From Beverwykella pulmonaria (taxonomy: Eukaryota; Ascomycota; Dothideomycetes; Pleosporales; Melanommataceae), in assembly GCA_001599595.1 (NCBI GenBank), contig BCHH01000010.1, forward strand, positions 1,557,035-1,621,034: a DNA stretch of 64,000 bases, written 5' to 3'. Below the pieces are notes generated by a model that ran no database searches, was not told the DNA's origin, and saw only the letters and a list, made by a program, of their open reading frames with translations. The translations under genes and the position numbers were made by a program. Within the stretch, counting starts at the first letter, position 1. Every line of letters starts with the position of its first letter. Below, one piece after another: positions 1-10,349 of the stretch.

Positions 1-357
1 GAGAAAGTAATTGGTCCAGAAAGTATATCTACCTACATTCCAGCTCTCAATACCATGTGGGGCAATGGTTCCCTCTTTAATAGCCAAGGTCGGGTAAAAG
101 ACGCCAGAATCTGGTATTCAAAAGCCCTCTCAGGCTACCAAAAGGTGCTCGGGGATGATCATCCAAAGTGTCAGTCTTTGCGCAACTGTCTTACTGCTCT
201 GGAGAAGGGAAGAGACAATATTAACGATCCAAGCAAGAAAATATTGGTCCAACAACATGCTCCTGGAGAGACTATCGTTGCGAGCAATTCACGGCATAGT
301 ATAACTACCTCCAAACGACAAAGATTTCTAAGCAAACTAGGCCTGAAGCGGGAGTAA
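1..357 (+). CDS. TPR-repeat protein, 3' end only
   Basis: The reading frame is open from base 1 and ends at a TAA at 355-357, so only about 118 C-terminal residues are visible. Residues read as the last copy or copies of a kinesin-light-chain-type tetratricopeptide repeat: an ARIWYSKAL helix followed by GYQKVLGDDHPKC, the usual 'WY..AL.GY..VLG.DHP' pattern. A basic tail follows (SKLGLKRE). In filamentous fungi such arrays commonly cap NB-ARC or NACHT STAND receptors or patatin-like proteins, but the upstream domains lie outside the window, so the class is unknown. The repeat identification is sure; any function is not. Confidence 0.7.
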   Translation, partial: EKVIGPESISTYIPALNTMWGNGSLFNSQGRVKDARIWYSKALSGYQKVLGDDHPKCQSLRNCLTALEKGRDNINDPSKKILVQQHAPGETIVASNSRHSITTSKRQRFLSKLGLKRE

Positions 358-1217
358 GACTTGTAAGCAGATGATGAACTAGTCATCCCAACGGCATGCA
401 TTTTTAACTCTTCGTCTAGCGAGCCATCGAAGGTAGATGCTGAGCAAACTCAGAGCTGGAAAATAGCACTGACAACAAGAAGTTCTGTCGTAATGACTGA
501 CGGAATGCGAACCGCTTCGCCAGCCATGATAGTTTAGGATGATGGGAGAAAATATGGAGTGAAAGAAGAAATTAGCACCAAATCGAAATACGGTGATTGA
601 AGATAAGTGGGTGACGTAGCTGACATGTCGACTTCTTATTACTAGGCCTTCCGTGCCACCATCCTTCTTTGCTATTTTAAGTGGACATTGTGTGTTCGAC
701 CCACACTCAGACCGCCCCTATAGGTTGAGATCAACATAGAAGATGAGCATTGATTGATGATCATCAGCTTCACTTGCGAAAGGCGGCGAGCGGAGAATAA
801 CTCGGCAGGTCTTTAACAATTTACGGCACAGTACATGCCTGTACCATTTGAGGTCGTGCTCAAGAAATAAGTGATTGGGTGGTTGAATAAACCCGGCATT
901 TCCATACATATATGATACAGTACGCCCACTCTCCATCCCTTTCTTATGGCATGTGAGAGATGTGTTGATCAACATAGGGCTCTTATGGACCCAAAAGCCT
1001 CATCATCCTCATAGATCGCGGCCCTGGGAGGCTTCGGGCAGTCTGATCTATCGGCCTCTGCCCCTGCAGTTGTTGGCACTACGCACTTGAGCCACGGGGG
1101 AGGTGGTTGCATGTACTTTCGCCGGCGGTTTGGTTCGCAAATGACTGGGCGATTGTACAGTCCTTCATTCTGTCTGTACTAAACAAACGACCTGTTCTGG
1201 GGTAACGAACTCTCAGA
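358..1217. other. intergenic, nothing recognised
   Basis: About 860 bases between the TPR gene end and the end of the broken methyltransferase gene. Short open frames occur on both strands but none has a recognisable motif, a convincing start or splice signals joining it to another exon. Confidence 0.5.
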
Positions 1218-2243
1218 TCAGACGGCAGGACCCATGCACCCCACGACACAGGTCCACACTACATCCACAAACGCTCCCTCTGCATACTCCTTTGCCAGGT
1301 CCTCCTGGTACTCCTCTATTGAAGGGTTCCTATAGAGGTATTCCGCCAGCCCAAGGAGGACCGTCTGTGCTGCAACAGGCTGATAGTAATTGGGATTCTG
1401 ATGCTTGTCCTCAGCCACCACTTCTAGTCCATTCCTTTCAAAGGTCTGCGGAAGGGCGTTGATCCAGCTACATATCGTAATCGTAAGTCATGTGGTACAA
1501 GAGCAGCTGCTGGATGTCTATCACGTACTCATAAGAGCTCTGTGGGGTAGGCTTCTTCCAGCTTTTCGCAGGCAGGAGCTGATCCAAACCCGTCGGGTGC
1601 TTTCACATGCGCGCTTTCGGGCAAGGGCTCGAACCAATGCAGATAGCCTCCAGGTTCTAGGCAAGAATTAGTTTGCGATCGGAAAGGGAAACGCTTGGGA
1701 TGACTATACTGAGCAGAGTTATTGCGTTTTGGAAAAGCTTGTCCACCACATCGTCATTTACGATACATTTCCAGAAACGCGCATTTACGATATCGAACGT
1801 TGCCAAATACTCTTTGGGAAAGGGCTCGAAGCAGTTGTGTGTCCACCAAGAGACATTGTGTTGCCGTATGGACTGCTGTGGAAACTGATCAGCCGAGATA
1901 TCGACAGCGTCAAATTTAGCTTTGGGAAGTGCAGCAGCAAGCTCCGAGACCCAGATCCTGTATGCGTGAATGGTTAGCGAATCCTCTAGTTGTTTCAGTC
2001 GCACCAGGCGGCCTTACCCGGCCCCCGCACCGAGATCGGCAATGCGGAGGTTTTGTTGGTCATTGGGAATCTTTGGTGCAAGAGGTAGCCTGCCAGCCCC
2101 TTCATCCAGAAATGATTGAAGTTGAGTCTGCGCAGGTGAGCGTGTGCTTAATAGGATTTCCACCTAGGGTTCACTGACCGTGTCGAGGCAAGCGCATTGC
2201 GCTTCAAAGGATACGGTAGGCTATCAGACGAAGTTGATGCCAT
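1218..2243 (-). pseudogene. LaeA-like SAM-dependent methyltransferase, disrupted
   Basis: Reading leftwards from an ATG at 2243, exon 1 (to 2179) encodes MASTSSDSLPYPL and ends at a GTCAGT donor. Exon 2 starts at 2127 and carries the SAM-binding motif I, IADLGAGAG. A GTAAGG intron with a CTAAC branch site joins this to IWVSELAAALPKAKFDAVDIS, with the acidic loop and a Q-F pair typical of LaeA-like class I methyltransferases. A further intron joins LL to KPGGYLHWFEP, then WINALPQTFERNGLEVVAEDKHQ and a C-terminus stopping at 1218. Two lesions are visible. One base is missing near 2071-2078, between GYLLH and IPNDQQ. An in-frame TGA lies just before the last intron, near 1531-1533. These enzymes often act in secondary metabolism. 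Family identification is good; whether the lesions are biological or assembly errors cannot be decided here. Confidence 0.7.
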
Positions 2244-3705
2244 GATGTTTTGATGAATAGAAAGCAACTAGTGGCCGATGCAAAGTACTTGTACGTTTTA
2301 ACCTTCCCGATTTGGGCATATGGTGCCGATCTTTCCAACTGAGCCACTGAAAGCCCGAGAAGGGAAGATCCTAGAATTACTCTTGCCGCAATATAATTTC
2401 GATGACCGATGACGTGAGACGTGACTTTGCGACACAGCTGGCTCTTTTTTCACCTCGTGCAGCTCAGCAGGCGGCACAGCAGGTGGGACAACAGATTGCT
2501 ATTGGATGAATTTTTCCATGCACAACAAGAACCCCTTTCACTCACCTTCGATAGCTTACCAGAATTTAGCTTACCTGTCAAACCAAACCCCACAGCGGAC
2601 ACGAGTTAACGAAAAACTCGCGACGTCCGCCATCGTAAATTCCTCAAGCTTGAACGACTTTCACCTAGGTTTCACACAAGCAAGCCAAGGAGAACTGGAT
2701 CGTTTGGACTTTAATTTCCATCATTGTCTGGATGTTCTTTCCACCTCTCCGAATGGCTTGTGACCGACGTGTCATAGCCTCCATAAGCTGGCAAGCACCT
2801 CATCATACCCACTCAAGCTCAAGCAACTTACAAAAGCCATGGCCTAGTCCAAGAGTAAGGAAATAGCTTAACACAGGGGACGAGGAATGTTTGGAGTGCG
2901 AGCCACCATACATCTTGACTATGGACTCTACAGAATCAATTAGCTAGGAGTTTAACTAGATTACCAAGGTAACTCGCGGCGAATAGAAAGTCGGAAACTG
3001 GGCGGTCTTCGCAATTTCGAAGCTTTCCCGCCACACAGTTAATTTTCGGTAGCGATACAATAATATTAGCTTCTCCCAACGGCAATGTCCTCTGGAATTG
3101 TGAACCTAAAATCGCTGAGCAGCTTTATTCGTCACCTACCGTTCTAGTTCCAGTAAGCACCTTGAAATGGTTGGACATTTGGGGACCTACTATTTCAACT
3201 ACAGAGGGCCAAGAATGGATAATTCACCGAAAAGTTATCACGCAAAGACTGAATCCCTAGAAGGCTTCAAGCCCGAAAGCAGCCCCATCCAATATGACCT
3301 CTTCGTGACGGATCTTGCATGAGGGTCTTCGCTCCCGTCCCACACAAAGTAGAGGTAGAAGCAGACGTGTAAGTCCGGAAGATACAGCATGGCTTTGCAA
3401 GGTTGTCTTAGTTCTTTTGGTCTCATCAATTTCTCGCGGTAGTATGCCTTTGTAAAATTATTTCAGTTGCAACAAGCGTGAGACTAAGAGCGCTTGGTAT
3501 TTGATCTCAGGAGAGAAGGCCCAGTGTTCAATATCTTCCACCGGTGTTGTAGATTGCGGCACGGCTCGTTACCCTACATATATTATGAGGAGGTGACACG
3601 ACTCCGAGGCACCAGCAAAGAGAAACATCTGCCTTTTCTTTTCTTTCCATTCTACAACTCCCCCTACTCAACGACACTTAAAAAATCCAATACTGGAATT
3701 TAACG
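2244..3705. other. intergenic, nothing recognised
   Basis: Divergent spacer between the broken methyltransferase and the Rossmann-fold gene. It should hold both promoters. Short open frames (for example 2506-2763 on the plus strand) have no recognisable family and no supporting splice structure. Confidence 0.5.
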
Positions 3706-4565
3706 ATGAAGCTAATCGTTGCGGGCGCCACCGGCTTTGTTGGCACTGAGGTTATCCGCCTGGCTCTTCGTAACACGGCCATCACCTCTATTGTCGCAAT
3801 TACTCGTCGAGACGTCCAAATACCTGAGGATACAGGATCTGATGCAGATACATCCAAACTGAAGTCCATTATCGTTGAAGACTGGGCAAACACCTACGCT
3901 GAGTCTGTAAACGAACACATCAAAGGCGCTGATGCCTGCATCTGGTATGTGAGTTCATCAGCCTAGACATGAATCATACCAATCTCATCTGTCTTCCCAA
4001 TAGGGCCTTAGCAGTTACACCAACTAAGTCCCAAGGCATGGACTTTACAGAGGTGACTAAAATCTGCACTGACTACACTATAAATGGTCTCCACACCATC
4101 GCCGCTCTGGCCAATAATCCGTTTCGCTTCGTTTACGTGTCTGGCGTCACGGTAGAACGCGACCAGACGAAATCTCTCTCATTCCTAGCTGACTACCGCC
4201 TCATGCGTGTGCGTTTCCCCTTTCTCTTCTTTGTAGCCAGCTCGATTGACTTATTAGTACAGGGCCGCATCGAGAATGCAATTCTAGATTTCGCAAACCA
4301 GCATGCCTCCGCCGTCCAAGTCACTGTCGCAAAGCCAGGTGGCATCGAGGGGCCTGGCCATCCGAAAAGTGCCGCATTAGCGGGACTTTTCAGTCAGTTC
4401 GCCGACACTCCTTGGATTCACGTATCAGAGCTCGCTGCTGCCTTGATTGACCAGTGTCTGCATGGCATCACCAAAGATCCCTTATGGGGCAAGGATCTGC
4501 AAGAGATTGGGTCTCGCATACTCCGCAAAGAATATTATGTAGGGAACGCGGCTGATGCAGTTTAA
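3706..4565 (+). CDS. NAD(P)-binding Rossmann-fold protein (NmrA/epimerase-like)
   Basis: Three exons, 3706-3944, 4004-4208 and 4263-4565, give 248 residues. The N-terminus MKLIVAGATGFVGTEVIRLAL is the GxxGxxG dinucleotide-binding beta-alpha-beta of short-chain atypical (NAD(P)H-binding) dehydrogenases. The second exon holds FRFVYVSGVTVERDQTK, the usual substrate-side segment with an S-G after a strand, and YRLMRGRIENAILDFA, where Y and the following helix take the place of the active-site region. The second intron is 54 nt, in phase and without stops, so read-through would add 18 residues; GTGCGT and GTACAG borders and family pattern favour splicing. The substrate is unknown. It is the last intact ordinary gene before the AT-rich repeat island. 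Confidence 0.8.
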
Positions 4566-5179
4566 CTTATGGAGTTGCATCTAGAAAGCTCTGCAACACG
4601 GGAATCTATAGCACCCGAAAATTACCAGACAGTCTAGTGCCATGATGATATTTGAATAGAATATTCATCAAACAAATACATGAAACCCCTAACAACTAGG
4701 AATTATATAATAAGATCTCTACCTCGCCTGTTGGAATATATATCGAACGTGGTGATCACGTGGTGATGTTATGATCACATGTTTATCACATGAGACACTA
4801 GCGACGCTTGGCGGCAAAGGGATGATACAACCTCCTGAGCCTCACCTCAGATAGATATATACACGAATCAATACTTTGCTTAGAACCCCCCCCATTGCTA
4901 TTGCAATAGCCCTGTGAAACCAACATCGCCAGTAGATGTGTATATCTGTAAACCTTCTTTAGGTCCTATTTCTTCTTCAACGCTCTCAGAAAAGGCAGAT
5001 TCCCTGCAGAATACAAAGTTTCCAATTTTTTATCTCCATGTCTACCATGCACATACAATTACAGCTGTCTAAATTACTTGCAGTTGTGAAATTCTAACGC
5101 GCTGCCCTAGCAAATTTGTTAACCCTAAGATTAAGATTGCTTGCCCTATTTTTTTAAGCAATATTAAACAGCCTATGTT
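4566..5179. other. AT-rich spacer, start of repeat island
   Basis: Base composition shifts to AT-rich here. The segment at 4740-4795 is rich in short GATCAC/CACGTG-like palindromes. No gene, RNA or terminal repeat was recognised. Confidence 0.4.
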
Positions 5180-6258
5180 AATATTCTACATAAGCACAAT
5201 CAAAGGTGGTGGAGTGGAACTCTCACATATGTGCCGTAATATTGCGCCAGGGATATACTGTAGCACTAATTGGTACAGCCTTTAGGGCCTACTTAGCGAA
5301 GAATTCGATGAGGTATATAATCTCCGCCAGTTCCGCAGGTCTCGATTCAAGAAGCTCCTTATAAGTCTCGTAGAAAGTTTGGAAGGTAGGTACGCCAAAA
5401 TTCTGGACAGCGCCACCATAAACGTTATGGATGGATTCGCACAAGTGTGATTTTCCGGTTCAATTGAAAAGAACTGTTGCGCGTTCACTGATGTCCACGG
5501 CATTATGTCGATATTAGAGCGCTTTGGTGATAATTGAAGAAGTGGTTGGAAATATCTCTCGCCCTCTGCTTGAGGTCCAATGTAGACTACATTAACAAAG
5601 ATAAATGACTGCTCAGAACACCCGCTGTCAACGAATCATAACAGATTTGTTCACTTTGAAAACTTACTCCACCCAACTCAACTACATGGGCTGCAAGCAG
5701 CACGAACGACAGCTTTGTCGGTAACTCTTTTTCAAACGTTTTGAAGAACTCTAGAATCGTCTGGCTGGCGTTGGGAGCAAACATAAAGTCCGCATTCAGC
5801 ATCTGCGGTCCCATTTCGTCGTAAACCGCATTCGTCGCCTCCAGGACAGTCCCAAAATTAAACCCCGCACTTCTCACAATCCAAAAGAGTTAAGCATTCC
5901 ACTGCTTCGACGACGTTACAATCTGTCCACCGTTATAGAGGCTCACGCCACCGCCGAGTGTGGCTCCAACCATGCCGACACCATTTTCTGACCCGATAGC
6001 TTCTCTCATATCGACACCTCGCATCCCTTCATAATTAAACGTTTGGTACTTATGAAGTTCTTTCCGCGCCTATGCAAGCGGGCCAAGGATATCTCTAAAC
6101 CGTACCGCGCCGCCAATTCTCAGTGTGTTCGCCTTAGCATCTACATTCACGCAATTGTAGTTCGACAGATCAAGTAAAATCCCATTCCGTAGATTCTTTA
6201 GAGTAATGAGGAATCCGTGTCCACCTCCAGTCGTTAGAAACAGTGTCCCTGAGTTCAT
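5180..6258 (-). pseudogene. FAD-linked (berberine-bridge-like) oxidoreductase, decayed
   Basis: Pieces of a PCMH-type FAD-binding oxidase lie in order on the minus strand. These are TGGGHGF and LRNGILLDLSNYN (FAD-binding start), ANTLRIGGAVRFRDILGPLA, GVGMVGATLGGGVSLYNG, LFWIVRSAGFNFGTVLEAT (cofactor cradle) and YIGPQAEGERYFQPLLQL. A BBE-type C-terminus follows, with AVPISATVYPWRNIT. The frame is interrupted by stops (after ILGPLA near 6070 and beside SKQWNA near 5890), by a deletion where about two dozen residues normally separate SKQWNA from the cradle, and by a frame change after NHTC near 5430. It is therefore not expected to give a full enzyme. Family members are often tailoring oxidases in fungal metabolism. 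Confidence 0.75.
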
Positions 6259-6369
6259 CTCGTATTAGATCTGTATGCAAATAGCGAGAATTAAATTCAT
6301 CCTGGATGAAGATTAGGAGGGAAGACATACAATCCTAGCCACATTGTTATCCATCACAGTATATCACGT

Positions 6370-6525
6370 AAATATCACGTGCACCATATGATCTTGGATA
6401 TCACATGCACTGTACGCTTGGTCACACGTCCTGATTAGTCATGGCTAGATATATATGCCCGTTGATCTCCATAGCTTCTGAATCAACTCAGTCCTCATTA
6501 TTATCTCGTCCATATAACGTGACCA
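6370..6525. repeat. dispersed repeat A, copy 1 (empty site)
   Basis: This segment, just upstream of the decayed oxidoreductase start, matches the two flanks of the DDE element at 11666-13069. Shared strings include ATATCACGTGCACCATATG, GTCACACGTCCTGATTA and CGTTGATCTCCATAGCTTCT. Copy 1 keeps about 28 bases (near 6391-6418) that copy 2 lacks, and has no transposon at TATATATGC|CCGTTG. Confidence 0.75.
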
Positions 6526-6934
6526 CAAACTACAACATTATCAGTAACGGATTTGACGGCCACTCTGTGACAGGTACTCCCCGCTCGCTCGCTTGGATTG
6601 TAACAAACCTATAGCTAGGTTCAAAATTTATTACTTGCAGTAGAAGATGTTGAACTGTATTAATTCTCTATTAATAGAGACCAGATCAATTATATACTAG
6701 GCAGGATGGCCTGTACATGTTTTAGATTGCAAATTAGCTTAAAAATCCAATAGAGCAGCAAAATATCTAGAGTAATGACAGCCTGACCCTGATCTGATTT
6801 GCCACTGACTGTGACGACCCCGTCACACTAACAACCCCAAAACATTCCTTTCAACAGTTTCAGACTTCTTTGCAATCTACCTCGCTCTTTTTTACTCCTT
6901 AGAGCTGACATCTTAGCGTTTCTAACTTAATATA

Positions 6935-7273
6935 TTAGCTATAGGTAACTTGCAAATAATCTAAACCATGAGTAGAAACCATACAATTATAGCAGTCACA
7001 TCGTAACCAAGCAGTAACTGCATCACAATAACCGCCACTAAAGCCACTATCTTTACAGTGACTTTCAAACTAAGTTAGTATAAATTTTTAAAGATTCAAA
7101 TAGACAAAGATAACTCAAGGAAAGGTAAAATCGGGAAGTTACCTGTCGCACTCATACTCATCTTGATCAAACGGCCCGTTACAACCAAACCCCGATGGTG
7201 TATCGGAGGTTGGCATGGAAAGGCTTGTCATACTGAGGGAAGATATGATAACGAGGATCGCCAAGGCCCGCAT
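6935..7273 (-). CDS. secreted plectasin-type defensin (CS-alpha/beta peptide)
   Basis: Two exons, 7273-7143 and 7061-6935, encode an 85-residue precursor. The intron (7142-7062, 81 nt) has a GTAAC donor, a perfect TACTAAC branch site at 7080-7074 and an AAAG acceptor. Residues 1-19 form a hydrophobic signal peptide (MRALAILVII...). The core starts GFGCNGPFDQDEYEC at residue 28. Cysteines fall at 31, 42, 46, 56, 65 and 67, giving C-x10-C-x3-C-x9-C-x8-C-x-C with the GGYC gamma-core and the terminal CDC. This is the cysteine-stabilised alpha-beta pattern; plectasin and related fungal defensins share the GFGC start and the ten-residue first loop. Such peptides kill Gram-positive bacteria by binding lipid II. 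No Lys-Arg maturation site precedes the core. Eighteen residues with a seventh cysteine (70) follow it; a GTATGG..CTATAG intron could remove most of them. No disruption is seen. It lies between a decayed oxidase and a Tc1-type element. Confidence 0.85.
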
Positions 7274-7371
7274 TGTTGAGCATATACTTTTGCTGATTAA
7301 CGTTTGGTGTAAGTAGCTCGTAGTTCGAGATGATGTTACTATTATTTAAATTTAACAATTCGACAGACGAG

Positions 7372-7379
7372 TTTATATA
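7372..7379 (-). promoter_or_regulatory. TATA box of the defensin gene
   Basis: TATATAAA on the minus strand ends about 99 bases before the defensin ATG at 7273, a usual distance for a fungal TATA-driven, inducible gene. The start context is CAACAATGC, with A at -3. Prediction only. Confidence 0.45.
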
Positions 7380-7713
7380 TAATTTCATCTAAGACTAACG
7401 GGCTTGTCACATGGAGTTCTTACGGTGGTCTGATTTCACATAGCAAGGAGCATTAGGGATGTAGCTAGTTGATCATGGTCAGACAGCGTATAAGCTGCTC
7501 TAACTTGACCCTTACAGAGGTTAATTAAGCATGATCACTAAAGCTGGGACAAAGAGTATATTAAGATTCATCGGAAGGACATCAATGTAACCTTAAACAA
7601 AATAAGATTTCCGCAGATCATAGCCTACCTATGCGCACTACCGCGTCTCTAACACATGTTGATAGCAAGTTTATAACATTCGTGGCAATAAACGTAAATA
7701 AGTATATTCTATA

Positions 7714-7850
7714 ACGTGTTTCACCATCGAGCGACTCACACTACCGAGCAGCTCACCCCAAAACACACCAAAATATCGGAATTTGGAAGCGAAACATCTC
7801 AACCACCACTCAATAATAAAATTTAAAATTCCAGATTTGGGCTTTCGCAA
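7714..7850. repeat. left long terminal inverted repeat of Tc1-type element
   Basis: It pairs with 9215-9347. The match is near-perfect over the outer 50 bases apart from the 17-bp insertion, and weaker inwards to the shared GATTTGGGCTTTCG / GATTTAGGTTTTCG. Confidence 0.8.
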
Positions 7851-8138
7851 ATGTATTCTATGTTATATACTGATTACAGAGATATATTAAGATTTGGGGC
7901 TAAAATAACCCCTACTTTGTGCTATCCGCAGACTTACATAATTTTTAGTCTCTTTGAAATTGATAGACTACAAATTATGTACAAGACACATCCACGAACG
8001 AGCTGCTAGCGGGTTCGGTGGCATGAGGTCTGTGCAGAGAAGGCTCTGAAATAAAATACCACACTTTATAAGCGGTTTGCTAGCAACGTGTTGTACCAAA
8101 TTCCACACATTCTACCACACCACCACACCACCACCACA

Positions 8139-9110
8139 ATGCCTAATACACCTAATCGTCGGCTTACATACAAAGAGCGCGTTCAAATATGGACCCTCAA
8201 AGATGACGGCCTACGACAGCAGGAGATTGCAGATAAACTAGGGATACCTCAGAGAACCATTTTCAATTGCCTTAATACTCCACAGACGCCGTTGAAACCT
8301 TGAGGTCGCCCTTCAACAATTACAACACCTCTTTGAATCCTACTTGTACGCCATGCCACTAAAACGCTGAACACAGGCGTAAGACCCGCGAAATTATTGC
8401 CCACGAGCTTGGTATTAAAGCCTGCCGCTGTACTCTTGTTAAAGCCTTTGAGAAAGAGTTATATCACCGCCGTAAGGCCACAGAGAAACCCTTCTTAACG
8501 ACAGAGCGCATGCACAATCGTCTAATGTGGGTGTGGGAGCATGTTGACTGGAGCGACGAGCAGTGGGATAACTGCGGCTGGGGAGACGAGATAGCTATGT
8601 ATCTAAGTCATGGCGAGATATACATTACAAGGCTGGCTGAAAAGAAGTACCTGCCTGAGTGCTGCGTCCCTAAGTTTAAGCAATTCTCATGTGGCATGGT
8701 AGGCCATGATATCTAATATTTAGAAAGGCCCTCTCATCCTTTTTTAGAAAGAGTGGCTCATTGTCATATATACTGGATTTCCAGAACGGTTATAGGCAGC
8801 TAGAAGACAAGGATCTCATCTACATGGGGGACAATGCCTCTATCCACACATCAAAGGCGACTGCCTCAGCTATTTAGGTTCTGGGCATCAATCGGGTCTG
8901 ATGGCTATCGAACTCACCTAACTTAAACCCTATTGAAAACGTGTGGAGATTGCTTAAATATTGAGTATCAAAGCATTTCCCATATACAGAGGCCGAATTG
9001 AGGCAATATATAATGATGGAGGAGTGGGAGAGAATTGACGTTGATGATTATACAAGTATATCAGGCCCATGAGAGAGCGGTGCTGGGCAGTAATAATGGC
9101 GGGTGGCGGA
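8139..9110 (+). pseudogene. Tc1/mariner transposase relic
   Basis: From the ATG at 8139, a helix-turn-helix reads LTYKERVQIWTLKDDGLRQQ EIADKLGIPQRT. A TGA follows after TPLKP, another stop soon after, then a frame change into RRKTREIIAHELGIKACR. The DDE catalytic pieces survive in separate frames: WSDE near 8545, DNASIHTSKATASA near 8830 and SPNLNPIENVWRLLK near 8920, followed by a stop. Several stops sit where CGA or CAG codons would be expected, which suits C-to-T change. The protein cannot be made, so the element is not autonomous. Confidence 0.85.
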
Positions 9111-9214
9111 CACACAAAATCGTAATGAAATGCGTATTTGATAGTATTTTACATAAAAATAAGCATAGCTCAAACACGGGTACAAGTCCCTCAGAACCAC
9201 GCTAGCAGCCCTTC

Positions 9215-9347
9215 ATGGGTGTGTCTTTTACGAAAACCTAAATCCCGAATTCTAAAGTTTATTATCGAGTGGTGGCTGAGATATTATGCTTCCAAATTTT
9301 GATATTTTGGTGTGTTTTGGGGTGAGCTGCTCGGTGGTGGAAAACGT
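9215..9347. repeat. right long terminal inverted repeat of Tc1-type element
   Basis: Reverse complement of 7714-7850. It lacks the 17-bp near-duplication of the left end and so probably represents the older form. Confidence 0.8.
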
Positions 9348-9349
9348 TA

Positions 9350-9802
9350 AATGAAATCTGAAGTTAATGCTTATGCCAGCTTATTATAATAAGGTTGAGG
9401 TGGTGATAAAAGTACCTAATGCAAATATTCGCACCATATACCAGTAGAGTACTAACGGAGAGAGCTGAAAGCAGGGTTGTGAGCTGTATCATCACATCTT
9501 ACGTGCAGGACTGCACAGATGAGACCTACGGGTAACTCCGTCTTCCACTATAGATTGCATTTTAGAAATTCAGCCCCTATTGCTGTTAATAACACAACCT
9601 CTACATGAAGCAGCTGCGTGCGTTCAGCTTCAGCAGACACACCACTCTACGGAGCTCTCAGCGTAAGATAACTGCAGCATGGTTTCGTAGAATTGCCATC
9701 ACAACTAGATAATCAACTTTTGTTTGATCTCTCCATTTGCTTGGGCCCTTCAGCTACTTACTCCTATGTCTTACCTGCGTGCCCTCAGGTCTGATAAATA
9801 CC
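9350..9802. other. AT-rich spacer in repeat island
   Basis: About 450 bases after the Tc1-type element without a recognisable gene. Stops occur in all frames. It is probably older mobile-element debris, but no motif supports that. Confidence 0.35.
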
Positions 9803-9889
9803 ACCGCATAATCTGGCAGAAGTGAACTTTGCTAGGCTCAATCAGGCAGGTTGGTCCTCCAGTAAGATGGCTGCTGGTGGGGCTGTTTA
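9803..9889. repeat. 87-bp inverted repeat, left arm
   Basis: Pairs with 10698-10784 in opposite orientation with only about two or three mismatches (for example CTGCTGGTGG against CTGTTGGTGG). The frame through it reads VNFARLNQAGWSSSKMA, present in both arms, so it may be part of a repeated coding sequence of unknown family. Confidence 0.75.
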
Positions 9890-10349
9890 TTCAGAGGCTG
9901 AATGCCTTGCCATCAAAAACGCTTGGGCCCTTGCGACCCTCAGCTGGGGCCGTAAATTAATCCTCTTCTCTTCCATCACCATATGCCATCCCTCGGGGTC
10001 GTTTTAAATCAGATATTACTATCTGGGCTGATGGCTCACCTGCCGCAGACCCTGTTCCTTCTCGAGACCCACCCGTTGCACCTACTCTGCCATCAACTAC
10101 TACGCTCCAGAACGTATCCCCTAATAAGCGCCGCGCAGCGCAGAAGAAGGCAAGGAGGGAGAAGGCGAGGAAAGAAGGGAAGAAGCCAGAGTAGTTTTGT
10201 ATAATATAATTATCTATTGTATAACTATAAGAATGCAAACATGTACAACAACACCGTAACATCAACCTAGGGCCGTTTATTTTTAACTACCAACTCTCGC
10301 GCTGTCCCTGTCCCTCATAAAACTCCTGCTCCACGCGGAAATGAGGATT

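Larger units (their letters stand above)
7714..9347 (+). mobile_element. Tc1/mariner-type element, degenerate, 1634 bp
   Basis: Inverted termini run inwards from 7714 and from 9347. ACGTGTTTCACCATCGAGC on the left matches ACGTTTTCCACCACCGAGC on the right, followed by AGCTCACCCCAAAACACACC and more, for about 130-150 bp. TA flanks both ends (7712-7713 and 9348-9349), the usual Tc1/mariner target duplication. The left terminus contains an extra 17-bp near-duplication (CGAGCGACTCACACTAC). Between the termini lies a transposase relic with a Tc3-type helix-turn-helix, a WSDE segment, DNASIHTS and SPNLNPIENVWRLLK. Confidence 0.88.

Noticed and set aside
2285..2360. tRNA-like string (GTGGCTCAGTTGG on the minus strand)
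   Set aside because: The D-arm-like bases are present, but no 5-bp anticodon stem with 7-base loop and no GTTCGAATCC T-arm follow.
7179..7388. Minus-strand open frame of 69 codons overlapping the defensin exon
   Set aside because: It reads the same DNA one frame away. It has no ATG with support and no family, whereas the defensin frame has a signal peptide, branch site, splice sites and six spaced cysteines.
10021..10195. Possible basic C-terminus of a gene (KKARREKARKEGKKPE)
   Set aside because: It lies between two inverted-repeat arms, has no start or upstream domain, and is best treated as part of the repeat debris.
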